A DNA stretch of 64,000 nt from Henriciella sp. (GTDB lineage Bacteria; Pseudomonadota; Alphaproteobacteria; Caulobacterales; Hyphomonadaceae): contig JAEPOM010000003.1 of NCBI GenBank assembly GCA_017642885.1, positions 232,285 to 296,284 of the forward strand. Reading direction: 5' to 3'. Position numbers and translations under genes: made by a program. The notes below the pieces were generated by a model. That model worked only from the letters and a program-made list of their open reading frames with translations, did no database searches and was not told the origin of the DNA. Shown one piece after another: positions 1 to 8,217 of the stretch. Position 1 is the first letter of the stretch. Each line of letters begins with the position of its first letter.

Positions 1-1
1 G

Positions 2-322
2 ACGCGCACATCCAGATTTGGACGCAAATGGTTCGGATGGCTGGAAGTCATCTCTCATCCACGCCTGACTTTTCTGACCGGAAAGACCATGGAGCGGGTC
101 GTTGCATTGTTTCTGACAGCCTTCTGCGCATCTATCCTGGTGCCTCTGCCGCTGACCAACTCAACCCCGGCAATCGCGGTTGCGATCGTATCGTTCGGCT
201 TGATGGCCAGAGACGGCATCCTGGTGCTCCTGGGCATCATTCTGGGCTCAGTCTGGATCGGTATTCTGCTGACCGGATCGACCTGGATTATCAGCGCGCT
301 CAAGGACATGATCCTAGGTTGA
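2..322 (+). CDS. ExoD-family exopolysaccharide synthesis protein, C-terminal part (5' truncated by window edge)
   Basis: An open frame runs from the window edge to a TGA at 320-322, giving 106 visible residues. It has the hydrophobic segment PLPLTNSTPAIAVAIVSFG followed by LMARDGILVLLG. ExoD-family membrane proteins (Pfam ExoD, linked to exopolysaccharide synthesis in rhizobia) carry this pattern of a proline-rich turn, a P-A-A/I-x-I-x-x-x-x-G-L segment and an R-DG-L/I-L pair near the C-terminus. At least two membrane helices are visible. The true start lies upstream of the window. Function in polysaccharide production is family knowledge; the molecular role is not established. Confidence 0.72.
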   Translation, partial: TRTSRFGRKWFGWLEVISHPRLTFLTGKTMERVVALFLTAFCASILVPLPLTNSTPAIAVAIVSFGLMARDGILVLLGIILGSVWIGILLTGSTWIISALKDMILG

Positions 323-403
323 TTTCCGAGATGACAGAAACGTAAACCCCCGTGCGTGGTTGCCGCATGGACTCTGGAGCCTCGCGGTACGATTCTATGC
401 TCC

Positions 404-943
404 ATGTTGGACCGGATCGATCCTTTCTTGAAAACCTGGCGATGGCCCGCTCTGGCGCTCGTTGCCGCGTTGGGCATGCTCGGCGCGGCCCACGCGTTCG
501 AGATCTTTGCGCTTCTCCTACCTTGCCCGTTATGTTTGCGGCAAAGAGAGGTTTACTGGGCAGTGGTCGCGATGACGGTAACCGCGCTCTTGCTGTGGCA
601 AGTGCGTCAGAACCCGCGCTTCATTCTTGCGGTAAACATCATGCTCGGTCTGATCTTCCTCACCGGGGCCATCGTTGCGGCTTACCATGCCGGGGTCGAG
701 TACAGATTCTGGCCTGCGCCAAGCGGGTGCACGGCGACAGTCGTGGATATGAATGCAATTGATCTGTCCAACCTGAACCAGCGTCAGGGCGCGCCGTCTT
801 GCATGGATGATCCGTGGAAAGGGGCTTATGGCCTCTCCATGGCGGGTTGGAATATGCTGATTTCGCTTGGCCTGTCAGCGCTGAGCTTCCGCGCAGCAGG
901 GGTTAGCCTGCCCCGCCCAGGGACGCTAAGCCTCGCTGAATAA
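404..943 (+). CDS. Disulfide bond formation protein, DsbB family
   Basis: This 179-residue inner-membrane protein has four hydrophobic segments. A CPLC motif (C41, C44) lies at the end of the first periplasmic loop, and a second cysteine pair (C109, C133) lies in the larger loop before the last helix. That is the DsbB plan: the two pairs pass electrons from a periplasmic DsbA to membrane quinone. The ATG at 404 is preferred because it begins just ahead of the first helix. An in-frame GTG at 356 would add 16 unlike residues, and neither start has a strong ribosome site. The 3' end overlaps the convergent DUF3429 gene by 41 bases. No dsbA is seen nearby. Confidence 0.82.
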   Translation: MLDRIDPFLKTWRWPALALVAALGMLGAAHAFEIFALLLPCPLCLRQREVYWAVVAMTVTALLLWQVRQNPRFILAVNIMLGLIFLTGAIVAAYHAGVEYRFWPAPSGCTATVVDMNAIDLSNLNQRQGAPSCMDDPWKGAYGLSMAGWNMLISLGLSALSFRAAGVSLPRPGTLSLAE

Positions 944-1385
944 GGTACCACGCGGCGATAAGCGATAGCACCGCCCCAATAGTCGGCCACAACCTCATAC
1001 GCCGATACCAGATCGGTAGCTCGGGCGAGATGCTGTCATACAGGAAATGCAAAACAAAGGCGGCCGCCATCGCGGCATAGATCCAGGCCGGGAAGGCATA
1101 CTGGAACGCAGCCATAACGAGCCCCCATCCGATCAGCGCTCCAAATGTTGCCGGGCCGAGCTCGGCAAAACGTGGTCGCTCCCTCTTCGCCACCTCGGCG
1201 CCCCAGCGGACGCCGCCGAGAAAACTCAGAATGATCGCGGAATAGACCAGCAGCCATGTGCCAGCTGTGATCACGAGCGTGTAGTCATCACGCCAGATAA
1301 ACATCGCGCCCGCCGCAGACGCGAACGGAATAACGCCACCAAACATCAGTGCCATGGGCACTTGGGGGGGTGCAGAACGGAACAT
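903..1385 (-). CDS. DUF3429-type inner-membrane protein
   Basis: This 160-residue protein has about five hydrophobic helices and an SFLGGVRWGAE motif after the second one. That motif is typical of the DUF3429 family of small alphaproteobacterial membrane proteins. The function is unknown. It converges on the dsbB-like gene with a 41-base overlap of coding ends. It stands alone, with no operon partner on its strand, so context gives no clue to its role. Confidence 0.68.
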   Translation of the reverse strand: MFRSAPPQVPMALMFGGVIPFASAAGAMFIWRDDYTLVITAGTWLLVYSAIILSFLGGVRWGAEVAKRERPRFAELGPATFGALIGWGLVMAAFQYAFPAWIYAAMAAAFVLHFLYDSISPELPIWYRRMRLWPTIGAVLSLIAAWYLIQRGLASLGGAG

Positions 1386-1445
1386 AGCTCAAATCCCTTC
1401 GAACATATTCATCGCATATCAATTTTACGGGTCTATTAATTTAAT

Positions 1446-2060
1446 ATGTCACGACGACTGATTGCTCTTTTGATTGCATTATATGCAATTGCCTTCGCTT
1501 TCGGAGCGATGGCGGCCATTCGTTGGCCGAGCCTGATGATGTTGGCAAATCTTGTTCTTGAAGATGAAGCCGCAGTGGCGGGTATTAGCGGGATCGATTG
1601 GCGACAGCTCGGGATCATGTATGGCGCGCCCTACTTCCTTGCCGCTCTGTGCCTGTACGCGGCAGCTTTGTCGCTGGGCAACAAAAAACGCGGCGCCCGT
1701 ATCTGGTACGCCATGGGTGTCGTCGCCGGGTTTCCATGTGTCTTCCTCGTCGATTTCGAACCGGGCTGGTGGCAAGACCCAAGCGCGGGCGAAGGCGCTG
1801 TCGCAGGCGCCGCCGCAGGGGCCGTCTTGCTCGGCATCGCCGTTTGGGAGCTCAGCCGCAAACCCAAGCAAACGCCGCAACCGGTCGTTCAAAAAAACGA
1901 CGGCGAACCCCAAATCGTTTATGTCCAAGCGCCCGTTGCAGAGCCTGAAAAGAAACCGCAGCGCAAGTACAGACGTCCGGTGCCAGCTGCCATCGCGCGA
2001 CAGCGCGCACACTTTGCTGCAGAGGGCCGGCGCATGATGGAACGCCAGCGTCGCCACTAA
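1446..2060 (+). CDS. Hypothetical membrane protein with basic C-terminal tail
   Basis: This 204-residue protein was not recognised. It has an N-terminal hydrophobic segment (about residues 4-24), a second around 60-78 and two more around 84-100 and 118-135. A soluble tail rich in Pro, Gln, Lys and Arg follows (residues 140-204), ending RRMMERQRRH. The tail looks disordered and positively charged, so it would sit on the cytoplasmic face if four helices are present. AT-rich sequence immediately upstream (1420-1445) could hold its promoter. The antisense strand is also open here, but the membrane-protein reading is far more protein-like. Confidence 0.5.
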   Translation: MSRRLIALLIALYAIAFAFGAMAAIRWPSLMMLANLVLEDEAAVAGISGIDWRQLGIMYGAPYFLAALCLYAAALSLGNKKRGARIWYAMGVVAGFPCVFLVDFEPGWWQDPSAGEGAVAGAAAGAVLLGIAVWELSRKPKQTPQPVVQKNDGEPQIVYVQAPVAEPEKKPQRKYRRPVPAAIARQRAHFAAEGRRMMERQRRH

Positions 2061-2163
2061 ACCGCCACAAAGCCGCCCGCAAAACGCCTGAGCGACTTTC
2101 CCCTTTGTTTGCAAATCCCTGTCAGATCCGTCACAAACAAACTTCTCTGGGAGGAGACCTCAA

Positions 2164-2526
2164 ATGGTAAGACGAGTGGCTGGATTGGTCATGCTCGGAT
2201 TGGGCCTGTGGCTCGGCTGGGGCGCGCTGGATGCCATCCTCGCGTTCACGAGTCGCGGCGGTGATCTTGCGAGTGCGCTGTTTGAACCTCCGACGGGTAT
2301 CATTCGGTCCGTAAGCACGGCGCTTATGAGCCTTGGTGGGTTGATGGTTCTGCTCAATACACGCTTTAGCGGAACCGTCTCAGCGACAGGATCGATCTTG
2401 TTCGCAGTCCTCGGCGGATTGATGGCTGCCTCCGGTGCAGATTCGGGTCTCTGGATGGATGAAGTTCTGTTTGGCCTAGGCGCCATCGGCCTTTCTCTGC
2501 TCATACTGACATTACGTCGCGCCTGA
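2164..2526 (+). CDS. Small hydrophobic membrane protein, unknown
   Basis: This 120-residue protein has an N-terminal helix (residues 5-27), a central pair of helices around 48-90 and a C-terminal helix at 98-117. A GGGAGGAG ribosome site at 2149-2156 supports the ATG at 2164. No family was recognised. It lies 84 bases upstream of lpdA on the same strand and could be co-transcribed with it, though nothing ties it to that enzyme. Confidence 0.6.
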   Translation: MVRRVAGLVMLGLGLWLGWGALDAILAFTSRGGDLASALFEPPTGIIRSVSTALMSLGGLMVLLNTRFSGTVSATGSILFAVLGGLMAASGADSGLWMDEVLFGLGAIGLSLLILTLRRA

Positions 2527-2610
2527 GACGTTTCTCGCATTGCATTTGGCGTGGACGACACTAGGTTGCCGCCACATCAAGTGGCGAGCTGAAGCAGGCA
2601 AAGAAATCCT

Positions 2611-4014
2611 ATGGCAGAGACCTATGACGTCGTAATTATCGGCGGTGGCCCAGGCGGCTACAATTGCGCAATCCGAGCGGGACAGTTGGGGCTGAAGACT
2701 GCCTGTATTGAAATGCGCGATACTTTAGGCGGGACTTGCCTGAATGTGGGCTGTATTCCGTCCAAAGCCTTGCTGCACGCATCAGAATTCTACTCTGCCG
2801 CCAAAAACGATTTTGCCAGCATGGGAATCAAAACCGGCAAAGTCGAAGTCGATCTCGAGCAGATGATGGCGCAAAAGGCCGATGCCGTGGACGGCCTGAC
2901 AAAGGGCGTCGCGTTCCTGCTTAAAAAGAACAAGGTCGACCACATTCAGGGCAAGGGCGAAATCAAAGCTCCTGGCCAGGTCGAAGTCACCGGCCCGGAC
3001 GGCAAGAAGCAGATGCTGAGCGCCAAGAATATCGTTATCGCGACCGGCTCTGAGCCGTCTACGCTGCCTGGTATTGAGATTGATGAAGAGCGTGTCGTCA
3101 CAAATACTGGCGCACTCTCCCTCAAAGCCATTCCGAAAAAGCTGGTGCTGATCGGGGCGGGCGTGATTGGCCTGGAAATGGGCTGCGTCTGGGCCCGCCT
3201 CGGCTCGGACGTCACCGTGATTGAATATCTCGACCGCATCTTGCCGGGTACCGACAATGAAATCGCCAAGGAAGCCCAGCGGATTTTCAAGAAACAGGGT
3301 CTTACTTTCAAGCTCGGTACGAAAGTGACCAATGTCGATAAGCTCAAGACCAAGCTGAAGCTGACCATGGAGCCTGCCAAAGGCGGCGACAGCGAAACGA
3401 TCGACGCCGACATCGTCATCGTTGCAGTCGGACGCCGCCCATACACTGATGGTCTGGGTCTCGAGGCTGTGGGCGGCAAGACCGACAAGCGCGGCGTGAT
3501 TGAAACGACAGAGCATTTCAAAGTTGCCCCAGGCGTCTGGGCGATTGGCGACTGCATTGAAGGCCCAATGTTGGCGCACAAAGCCGAAGATGACGGCGCC
3601 GCGGTCGCGGAGCTGATCGCAGGCAAAGCCGGGCATGTCGACTATGACCTGGTTCCGGGCGTGGTATACACAAACCCGGAAATTGCGACCATCGGCAAAA
3701 CTGAAGAGCAGCTCAAAGAAGCCGGGATCAAGTACAAGAAGGGCAAGTTCCCGTTCATGGCAAATTCCCGCGCCCGGACCAATCACGAGACCACGGGTTT
3801 TGTGAAAATCCTCGCGGAAGAAGGCACGGACAAGATATTGGGCGCGCACATGATTGGCGTCGGTGTCGGTGAAATGATCCACGAGGTCGCCATCGCGATG
3901 GAATTCGGCGCCTCATCCGAAGACATTGCTCGCACTTGCCACGCTCACCCGACCATGTCTGAAGCTGTCCGACAGGCTGCGATGGGCGTCGAAGGTTGGA
4001 CGATGCAGATGTAG
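2611..4014 (+). CDS. lpdA: Dihydrolipoyl dehydrogenase (E3)
   Basis: A 467-residue flavoprotein that reoxidises dihydrolipoamide in 2-oxoacid dehydrogenase complexes and the glycine cleavage system, using FAD and NAD+. Visible are the FAD-binding GGGPGG near residue 11, the redox disulfide in GGTCLNVGC (C43 and C48), a second Rossmann motif GAGVIGLE near residue 190, a GDC FAD motif near 315, and the C-terminal catalytic His-Glu pair (H446, E451) in HAHPTMSE. Length and motifs are normal. No E1 or E2 genes are adjacent, so it may serve complexes encoded elsewhere. Confidence 0.96.
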   Translation: MAETYDVVIIGGGPGGYNCAIRAGQLGLKTACIEMRDTLGGTCLNVGCIPSKALLHASEFYSAAKNDFASMGIKTGKVEVDLEQMMAQKADAVDGLTKGVAFLLKKNKVDHIQGKGEIKAPGQVEVTGPDGKKQMLSAKNIVIATGSEPSTLPGIEIDEERVVTNTGALSLKAIPKKLVLIGAGVIGLEMGCVWARLGSDVTVIEYLDRILPGTDNEIAKEAQRIFKKQGLTFKLGTKVTNVDKLKTKLKLTMEPAKGGDSETIDADIVIVAVGRRPYTDGLGLEAVGGKTDKRGVIETTEHFKVAPGVWAIGDCIEGPMLAHKAEDDGAAVAELIAGKAGHVDYDLVPGVVYTNPEIATIGKTEEQLKEAGIKYKKGKFPFMANSRARTNHETTGFVKILAEEGTDKILGAHMIGVGVGEMIHEVAIAMEFGASSEDIARTCHAHPTMSEAVRQAAMGVEGWTMQM

Positions 4015-4119
4015 CTCGTCCAGGGAGGCGCTTTTGTGCTGGCGCCTCAACTGACGTTGCGGGGGTATTTGCCAAAGGTCGCGCGAGCAACTTAAGCTCA
4101 CCCGAAACGGAGGCACGTG

Positions 4120-4554
4120 ATGACCCTACTCCAGATATTGCTAGCGCTGAACGCTGTGTGGTTCGCGATGGCGTTTGACGCTTTTTATCGTCGCCGCAGG
4201 ATTTTCGCCAAGGTCATGGTTCCAATCCAGACGGACCGGGAAAACTCCGCTTATGATGCCCTCATCGAATCCGGGCGCTTCATGGGCGGGTTCAACCTTG
4301 CTCTGTCCGCGTTCAATGTCCTGCTGCTCTTCAACATTGGCGGCTTCAACACTGCGTCCCAATGGGCCACGCTGCTTATATTCAACGCGCTGGCCCATGG
4401 CTCTCAATTCTTCGGCAACGTGCCCATGGCTCTGAAAAACCGCCGCGGCGGCGGTCTTTGGAACGTCTTCAAAGGCGTTATGCTTTTGATCTTCGTGATT
4501 GATTTCACACTGATGATCGCCAATGCGGCACTGGCGGCGTGGTTGTTGGTTTAG
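4120..4554 (+). CDS. Small four-helix membrane protein, unknown
   Basis: A 144-residue, mostly hydrophobic protein with helices around residues 1-18, 52-72, 80-100 and 114-140. The ATG at 4120 is chosen because GGAGG at 4109-4113 sits six bases ahead; the GTG one codon earlier would be too close. No family was recognised. It follows lpdA by about 105 bases and ends 12 bases before the stop of the convergent MarR gene. Confidence 0.6.
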   Translation: MTLLQILLALNAVWFAMAFDAFYRRRRIFAKVMVPIQTDRENSAYDALIESGRFMGGFNLALSAFNVLLLFNIGGFNTASQWATLLIFNALAHGSQFFGNVPMALKNRRGGGLWNVFKGVMLLIFVIDFTLMIANAALAAWLLV

Positions 4555-4565
4555 CTCCGCGCGGT

Positions 4566-5033
4566 TTAGCTGGTGCTAGATTCCTCTTCGAGCCGGTTTC
4601 GCATGGCGAGCATAACCCGCAGCGCGCATTGAATTTCTTCAATATCGAAGTCACTGCTGATCGCGTTGACCCATTCTGTTTGGCGGTGATCAGCTACAGC
4701 GTAGGTATCGCGGCCGGTATCCGTGAGCACAACCAAACTCGCCCGCCGATGATGCGGATTGGGTTCGAACGCGATCAAACCTTCTTTTTCGAGTTCATTG
4801 GCTATCCGTTGAACGCCCTGTCGCGAAAGCCCCATGCTGCGCGCCAGCCATGCTACCGGTTGTGGGGTCTCGGCAAAGTGGATCGCGCCGAGCACCTGCC
4901 ATCGGGCTGATGATAGTCCGAATGGTTCAACCAGCTTGTCGCCCGAGGCCAGTAACCGGCCGTTTAGGCGGAAGGTTTCCAGAACCAACTCGGTCATAGC
5001 AGCTCCCTTTTGCGTATGCTTGTTTTTGAGCAT
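4566..5033 (-). CDS. MarR-family transcriptional regulator
   Basis: A 155-residue winged-helix DNA-binding protein. Recognisable MarR features are the helix LSSARWQVLGAI, the recognition region SMGLSRQGVQRIANELEKEGLI, and the wing PNPHHRRASLVVLTDTG. The start at 5033 is supported by AGGAGG seven bases upstream; an inner ATG at 4997 also has a fair ribosome site. The gene is divergent from the ABM-protein gene at 5124, and two palindromes in the shared 90-base gap are its probable operators. MarR proteins usually repress both themselves and the neighbour until a small ligand binds, so autorepression and control of 5124-5954 are inferred. Confidence 0.88.
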   Translation of the reverse strand: MLKNKHTQKGAAMTELVLETFRLNGRLLASGDKLVEPFGLSSARWQVLGAIHFAETPQPVAWLARSMGLSRQGVQRIANELEKEGLIAFEPNPHHRRASLVVLTDTGRDTYAVADHRQTEWVNAISSDFDIEEIQCALRVMLAMRNRLEEESSTS

Positions 5034-5047
5034 CGAAACCCTCCTAT

Positions 5048-5063
5048 TGACAACATGTTGTCA
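5048..5063. promoter_or_regulatory. Predicted MarR operator 1
   Basis: TGACAACATGTTGTCA is a perfect 16-base palindrome, 15 bases upstream of the MarR start codon and overlapping the likely promoter of that gene. Size and symmetry fit a MarR dimer site, and a near copy follows 34 bases on. Confidence 0.75.
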
Positions 5064-5080
5064 TATGTGCTGAGTCCAAT

Positions 5081-5098
5081 TTGACAATATGTTGTCAA
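5081..5098. promoter_or_regulatory. Predicted MarR operator 2
   Basis: TTGACAATATGTTGTCAA is an 18-base palindrome with one asymmetric position pair near the centre. It matches operator 1 (5048-5063) at all but one of the 16 shared bases. Centre-to-centre spacing is 34 bases, close to three helical turns, so both dimers would lie on the same face. It sits 25 bases upstream of the ABM-protein start at 5124. Confidence 0.75.
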
Positions 5099-5123
5099 TT
5101 AGTCAATCCATATGGAGACCGTT

Positions 5124-5492
5124 ATGTTAGAAATACAAGCCCTTGATCCCGCTTGCCCGATTGGAAACCAAATGGGCACAGATGAATCTCCCGTCATTCT
5201 CGTCAATCCGTTCCATGTCGACCGCGAGCATATCGATGCGGTTGTAAAAGCATGGGAAGCCGACGCCACCTGGCTCAAGAAGCAGCCGGGATTCATCTCG
5301 ACTCAGCTACATCGCGCGATTGAGCCCAGCACCATGTTCTTCAACTATGCCGTTTGGGAATCTACAGCCCATTTTCGCGCCGCATTCAGCCATCCGGATT
5401 TTCAATCGACTTTGGCGGCTTATCCAGATGGCACCGTCGCTGCGCCGCATTTGTTCAAGCGCATCGCAGTTTCCAACCTCTGCACGGCGTAA
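5124..5492 (+). CDS. Antibiotic biosynthesis monooxygenase (ABM)-domain protein
   Basis: A 122-residue protein with the dimeric ferredoxin-like ABM fold pattern. It has a strand PVILVNPFHV, a helix over residues 35-52, KKQPGFISTQLHRA, and a second strand FFNYAVWESTAHFRAAF followed by a His-rich end. ABM proteins include quinol monooxygenases and haem-degrading enzymes, but many have no known substrate. The ATG at 5124 is preferred because GGAG at 5114-5117 is well spaced; an ATG at 5112 is possible. It is probably repressed by the divergent MarR protein and co-transcribed with the membrane protein 12 bases downstream. Confidence 0.72.
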   Translation: MLEIQALDPACPIGNQMGTDESPVILVNPFHVDREHIDAVVKAWEADATWLKKQPGFISTQLHRAIEPSTMFFNYAVWESTAHFRAAFSHPDFQSTLAAYPDGTVAAPHLFKRIAVSNLCTA

Positions 5493-5504
5493 GGGGAGAG
5501 TGCC

Positions 5505-5954
5505 ATGAAAACCAGAATTCATGCGATCGCGGGCATCATCGGCTTCCTGTGCATCCTGACCTTTTGGACCAGCACCGTTTACGCGGAATTGTTCGCGACG
5601 CATGAAACGGTTGCTACCATAAAAGCCCTGATCCTTCGTGGTATGCTTATCCTCGTTCCAGCCATGGCGATCGCGGGCGGATCCGGAATGTCGCTTGGCG
5701 CCAAATGGAAAAGCCCCCTGGCGATGGCTAAAAAGAAACGGATGCCGGTCATCGCCATCAATGGGCTTTGTATCCTGCTGCCATCCGCGTTTTTCCTGGC
5801 CTACAAGTCAGGTGAAGGTGCGTTTGACGCATGGTTTTACACCGTCCAGATCGTGGAGCTTTGCGCGGGAGCGCTCAATCTCTCTCTCATGAGCCTCAAT
5901 ATTCGCGATGGCTTGCGAATGACAGGACGCATACGCAAAAGCGGAGCAAGCTAA
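5505..5954 (+). CDS. Membrane protein co-transcribed with the ABM protein, unknown
   Basis: A 149-residue protein with four hydrophobic segments, around residues 6-24, 44-62, 78-96 and 106-128, and a short basic tail. GGGGAGAG eight bases upstream supports the ATG at 5505. The gene follows the ABM gene by 12 bases and shares the MarR-controlled promoter region. No Pfam family was recognised. A membrane partner beside an ABM protein under MarR control suggests a response to a quinone-like or toxic compound, but this is inference from context only. Confidence 0.62.
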   Translation: MKTRIHAIAGIIGFLCILTFWTSTVYAELFATHETVATIKALILRGMLILVPAMAIAGGSGMSLGAKWKSPLAMAKKKRMPVIAINGLCILLPSAFFLAYKSGEGAFDAWFYTVQIVELCAGALNLSLMSLNIRDGLRMTGRIRKSGAS

Positions 5955-5962
5955 CCCCGGGC

Positions 5963-5993
5963 GACAACGGATGTGGAAGCCATATCCGTTGTC
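5963..5993. terminator. Inverted repeat between convergent genes, possible bidirectional terminator
   Basis: GACAACGGAT (5963-5972) and ATCCGTTGTC (5984-5993) are perfect 10-base arms around an 11-base loop. They lie between the stop of the plus-strand membrane protein and that of the minus-strand molybdoenzyme. No T-run follows on either strand, so intrinsic termination is only possible, not clear. The arms also carry the GACAAC/GTTGTC half-sites of the MarR operators 900 bases away, at a much wider spacing. Confidence 0.4.
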
Positions 5994-6001
5994 CAATCGC
6001 T

Positions 6002-8203
6002 CTAAGTCAGGCCCTGCTTGAAACTCGCGATCGGTTGACTGCGGACGCGGACGCCGGTTGCGGCAAACACGGCATTTGCGAGAGCTGGAGCAATGGGCGG
6101 GGTTCCAGGCTCACCGCCGCCGCCGACTTTCGCGCCGCTATTGATCAGTTTGACCGTAATCTCTGGCGCGTCTCGCATGCGCAGCATCGGGTAGTCATGG
6201 AAGTTGGACTGCACCACAGCCCCGTCCTCGATCGTGATATTCCCGTAGAGCGCTGCTGTGAGGCCATAGATGATGCCGCTCTCGATCTGCGCCGTGAACC
6301 CATCAGGGTTCATCACATAACCCGGATCCGCCGCGCACCAGACGTGCACGACTTTCGGTTCCGGTCCGGTGACATCCACCTCGACCACTTGCGCGACCAC
6401 GGTCCCGAAGGAATCCACGAGCGCGATCCCCAGTCCGCGCCCGTCCGGCACGTCGCGGCCCCATCCGGCGGCGTCCGCCGCCGCATCCAGGACAGTCAGA
6501 TATCGCGGTGAATGCTCAAGCAGTTTGCGGCGATAAGTATAGCCATCCATCCCAGCCTGGTCCGCCAGCTCGTCAACAAAGCTCTCGATGAAGAACCCAT
6601 GCTGAGTATGGTCGACGGAGCGCCACGGCCCGAACCGGACATGGTGTTCGGCTTCCGTGTGCTGGATCAGCTGATTGTCGATCTTGTAGGGGATATGGGA
6701 CGCTTCAGGTGGGTCAAACTTCTGAACGAACATGTTCTCCCAGGAGACCGGCATTCCATCTTCATCTAGGCCGGCTTTGAACCGACTGATCGACGCGGGG
6801 CGGTACCAGTCCTGCTGCGTATCTTGCTCCCGCGACCAGATCATCTTGACCGGGTGATCGAACTCTTTCGCGATCTCGACCGCCATCAATGGATAGTCAG
6901 CTTCGGACCGCCGCCCGAAGCCGCCGCCGAGCATCACGTTGTGCACGGTGACATCGTGCTTCTTCACATTCAGGGCGCCAGCAATTTCATCCCGAACCGC
7001 GAGCGGGTTTTGCAGGCCAGACCAGAACTCGACTTTTCCCTCACGCACCCAGGCTGTTGCATTGATCGGCTCCATCGCCGCGTGCGCCAGGAAGGGGACG
7101 CGATACTCCGCTTCATAGACGCGGGCGGCTCCGCCCGCAGCGCGCCGCGCGTTGCCTATGGCGATGTCTTCCTTGCCCTTGCCGTCTGCATCATCGATCG
7201 CTTGTCCGAGCAGGGCATAGATGTCCGATTGCCCTAGCGATTCTGCGCCGGTTTTACTCCAGGTCACTTCGAGCTGGCGCACCGCATTTTCAGCCTGCCA
7301 ATAGCTGTCGGCGACGACCGCGACGAACCAGCCTTTATTGAGGGTCTTGATCACACCGGGCATATCCGCAGCATACGTCTCATCGACCTGCTCAGCCTTG
7401 GCTCCGAGTACGGGTGGCCCCATCACTGCGGCGTACTTCATGCCGGGCAGATCAACATCGATACCGAACTCAGCCGTGCCATTGGTCTTGGAGGGAATGT
7501 CAAACCGCTTGAGGGGTTTCCCCATCAGCTTGAACTCTTCCGGGCTTTTCAGCTTGGGTTGTGTCGGCGGCGCGTATTTTCCGGCTTGTTCCGCAAAGGC
7601 CGCGTACGGCTCAGAGCGGTTGGTGGCGTCGTGATAAACAAAGCTTTTTTCAGTGCGCAGCTCCTTGGCCGGGACGTCCCAGGTCTTGGCTGCCGCTTTG
7701 ACAATCATCTCACGCGCCGCGGCGCCCGCAATCCGCATCCCGCCCATACCCGTAAAGCGGACGGCCGTGCTTCCCCCGGTGATCTGCAAGCCCATAGACT
7801 GCGCGATCCGTAGGAAGCCGCCATTGAGCGAGTCTTGCACCATCCCAGGCACTTTTGTGTCGCCCATCAGGAATTCACGCCCCAGCGGATAGTTGGCATA
7901 GGCTTCATGCGCAGGTGCCTGCTCATACGTGACCTTGTCCCAATCGGCGTCCATCTCATCGGCCAGCATCTGAGTCATTGAGGTAAAGACCCCCTGCCCC
8001 ATTTCACTATGCGGAACGATCGCTGTGATCGTATTGTCGGTGTTGAGTTTGACCCAGACATTGACCAGCGTTTCGCCGTCTTCAGTCATCATCTTGGCGA
8101 GTTTCGGGGCTCGGTGCCCCTCACGAATACCAACGCCCACCATCAACGCACCGCCGGATACGACGCCCGCTGCGATGAAGCCTCTGCGTGTCCATTTTCC
8201 CAT
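6002..8203 (-). CDS. Xanthine dehydrogenase-family molybdopterin-binding subunit, isoquinoline 1-oxidoreductase beta-like
   Basis: A 733-residue large subunit of a molybdenum hydroxylase. The N-terminus has a Tat signal (TRRGFIAAG) and a hydrophobic stretch, followed by aldehyde oxidase/xanthine dehydrogenase-type domains. Typical motifs include SEMGQGVFTSMTQMLADEMD, VMLGGGFGRR, and near the end GGGGEPGTPPIAPALANAVFAATG, which carries the catalytic Glu of the family. The ATG at 8203 is chosen because it starts the Tat signal and has GGGGAG upstream. The small 2Fe-2S subunit is encoded 14 bases upstream. Such two-subunit enzymes hydroxylate N-heteroaromatics or oxidise aldehydes at the periplasmic side and feed electrons to cytochromes. 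The substrate is unknown, and no cytochrome or XdhC-type chaperone gene is adjacent. Confidence 0.9.
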   Translation of the reverse strand: MGKWTRRGFIAAGVVSGGALMVGVGIREGHRAPKLAKMMTEDGETLVNVWVKLNTDNTITAIVPHSEMGQGVFTSMTQMLADEMDADWDKVTYEQAPAHEAYANYPLGREFLMGDTKVPGMVQDSLNGGFLRIAQSMGLQITGGSTAVRFTGMGGMRIAGAAAREMIVKAAAKTWDVPAKELRTEKSFVYHDATNRSEPYAAFAEQAGKYAPPTQPKLKSPEEFKLMGKPLKRFDIPSKTNGTAEFGIDVDLPGMKYAAVMGPPVLGAKAEQVDETYAADMPGVIKTLNKGWFVAVVADSYWQAENAVRQLEVTWSKTGAESLGQSDIYALLGQAIDDADGKGKEDIAIGNARRAAGGAARVYEAEYRVPFLAHAAMEPINATAWVREGKVEFWSGLQNPLAVRDEIAGALNVKKHDVTVHNVMLGGGFGRRSEADYPLMAVEIAKEFDHPVKMIWSREQDTQQDWYRPASISRFKAGLDEDGMPVSWENMFVQKFDPPEASHIPYKIDNQLIQHTEAEHHVRFGPWRSVDHTQHGFFIESFVDELADQAGMDGYTYRRKLLEHSPRYLTVLDAAADAAGWGRDVPDGRGLGIALVDSFGTVVAQVVEVDVTGPEPKVVHVWCAADPGYVMNPDGFTAQIESGIIYGLTAALYGNITIEDGAVVQSNFHDYPMLRMRDAPEITVKLINSGAKVGGGGEPGTPPIAPALANAVFAATGVRVRSQPIASFKQGLT

Positions 8204-8217
8204 GGTCTTGTTCTCCC

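Noticed and set aside
1479..2114. Minus-strand open frame opposite the basic-tailed membrane protein
   Set aside because: The plus-strand reading has clear membrane helices and an upstream AT-rich promoter-like stretch; the antisense product is Cys/Arg-rich without pattern.
2782..3882. Long open frame on the minus strand opposite lpdA
   Set aside because: lpdA is unmistakable on the plus strand; the antisense frame has no family features and is a shadow of codon bias.
5831..6511. Plus-strand frame over the end of the molybdenum hydroxylase gene
   Set aside because: It crosses the inverted repeat and lies antisense to a well-supported gene; its sequence is not protein-like.
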